From: JBGCDD01 sp045105075 | GTDB taxonomy: Bacteria; Pseudomonadota; Alphaproteobacteria; Rhodobacterales; Rhodobacteraceae | Length of the DNA: 29,454 bases | Reading direction: 5' to 3' | NCBI GenBank assembly: GCA_045105075.1 | Contig: JBGCDD010000216.1 | Location: 1-29,454, forward strand | Part shown: piece after piece, positions 29,126 through 29,454 of the stretch | How positions within the stretch are numbered: the first letter of the stretch is position 1 | Layout: each line of letters starts with the position of its first letter | Position numbers and translations under genes: made by a program | The notes under the pieces: model-generated | What the model was told of the DNA's origin: nothing | Database searches by the model: none | The model's input: only the letters and a program-made list of their open reading frames with translations

Positions 29126-29454
29126 ATGAACGCGCCTCACCGTGACACCGGATTTTTCACCCAATCGCTGGCCGACCGCGACCCCGAGCTGTTTGGCTCA
29201 ATCACGTCCGAACTGGGCCGCCAGCGCGACGAAATCGAATTGATCGCTTCGGAAAACATCGTCTCGGCGGCGGTGATGGAGGCGCAAGGCTCGGTGATGA
29301 CCAACAAATACGCCGAAGGCTATGCCGGGCGGCGTTACTATGGTGGCTGCCAATTCGTTGATATCGCCGAGACTTTGGCGATCGAGCGGGCGTGTAAGCT
29401 GTTTGGCTGTGAGTTCGCCAACGTGCAGCCCAATTCCGGCAGCCAAGCCAACCA
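29126..29454 (+). CDS. glyA: Serine hydroxymethyltransferase, 3' end outside window
   Basis: The first 109 codons are visible of a PLP enzyme (normally about 420-430 residues) that converts serine and tetrahydrofolate to glycine and methylene-tetrahydrofolate. ATG 29126 follows GGAG (29116-29119) by 6 bases. Seen: the hallmark ELIASENIVS, SVMTNKYAEGYAGRRYYGGC, and NVQPNSGSQAN where the window ends. Nothing abnormal in the visible part. Confidence 0.97.
   Translation, partial: MNAPHRDTGFFTQSLADRDPELFGSITSELGRQRDEIELIASENIVSAAVMEAQGSVMTNKYAEGYAGRRYYGGCQFVDIAETLAIERACKLFGCEFANVQPNSGSQAN

Overview
The window looks like chromosomal DNA of a marine-type alphaproteobacterium of the Rhodobacterales (Roseobacter group). 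The grounds are the high GC content, the CTG/GCG-rich codon use, the family of every recognisable protein, and promoter-like boxes of the TTGnCn-N18-TAGGGT kind. This is inference from sequence character, not a database match. I see no rRNA, tRNA, CRISPR array, insertion sequence, phage gene or attachment site, and base use is fairly even, so this reads mostly as core genome.

Region 1 (2-8383, + strand) is a fatty-acid beta-oxidation cluster. In order it holds a long-type acyl-CoA dehydrogenase cut by the window edge, a 70-residue protein that looks like a ribbon-helix-helix regulator, an LCAD/IVD-like acyl-CoA dehydrogenase, a glutathione S-transferase-like protein, a YidD-like protein with a cysteine-rich tail, a thiolase, a possible NTF2-like small protein, and the bifunctional enoyl-CoA hydratase/3-hydroxyacyl-CoA dehydrogenase. 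Stop-start overlaps (TGATG, ATGA) tie the downstream genes together, and a strong terminator follows at 8443-8473.

Region 2 (8717-11632) is less conserved-looking. It has an orphan 157-residue protein on the + strand, then on the - strand an EamA-type transporter, a sulfotransferase-family protein and a Hint-domain protein that lacks the usual catalytic cysteine. Region 3 (11702-15723) has an acyl-CoA synthetase, a membrane-anchored protein that I read as a degenerate M48 peptidase (pseudoenzyme), and a secreted SPOR-domain protein. The last two converge with overlapping stop codons.

Region 4 (15804-20432, - strand) is a pyrimidine-nucleoside salvage operon: a VOC-plus-bicupin protein, then cdd, deoA, deoB and upp. 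Together cdd, deoA, deoB and upp deaminate cytidine and deoxycytidine, split off the base, isomerise the pentose phosphate and return uracil to UMP. The role of the VOC-bicupin protein is unknown, but its coding end overlaps the start of cdd.

Region 5 (20572-27915, + strand) deals with acyl-CoA and C3/C4 carbon: NADP-malic enzyme with a phosphotransacetylase-like tail, propionyl-CoA synthetase, an amidase and another acyl-CoA synthetase starting three bases after the amidase. Region 6 has nadK on the - strand and the first 109 codons of glyA on the + strand.

I do not see a clearly new multi-gene system. The items most worth a second look are the M48-like pseudopeptidase, the small RHH-like protein inside the beta-oxidation cluster, the VOC-bicupin protein coupled to cdd, the cysteine-rich YidD-like tail, and the tight amidase/CoA-ligase pair.
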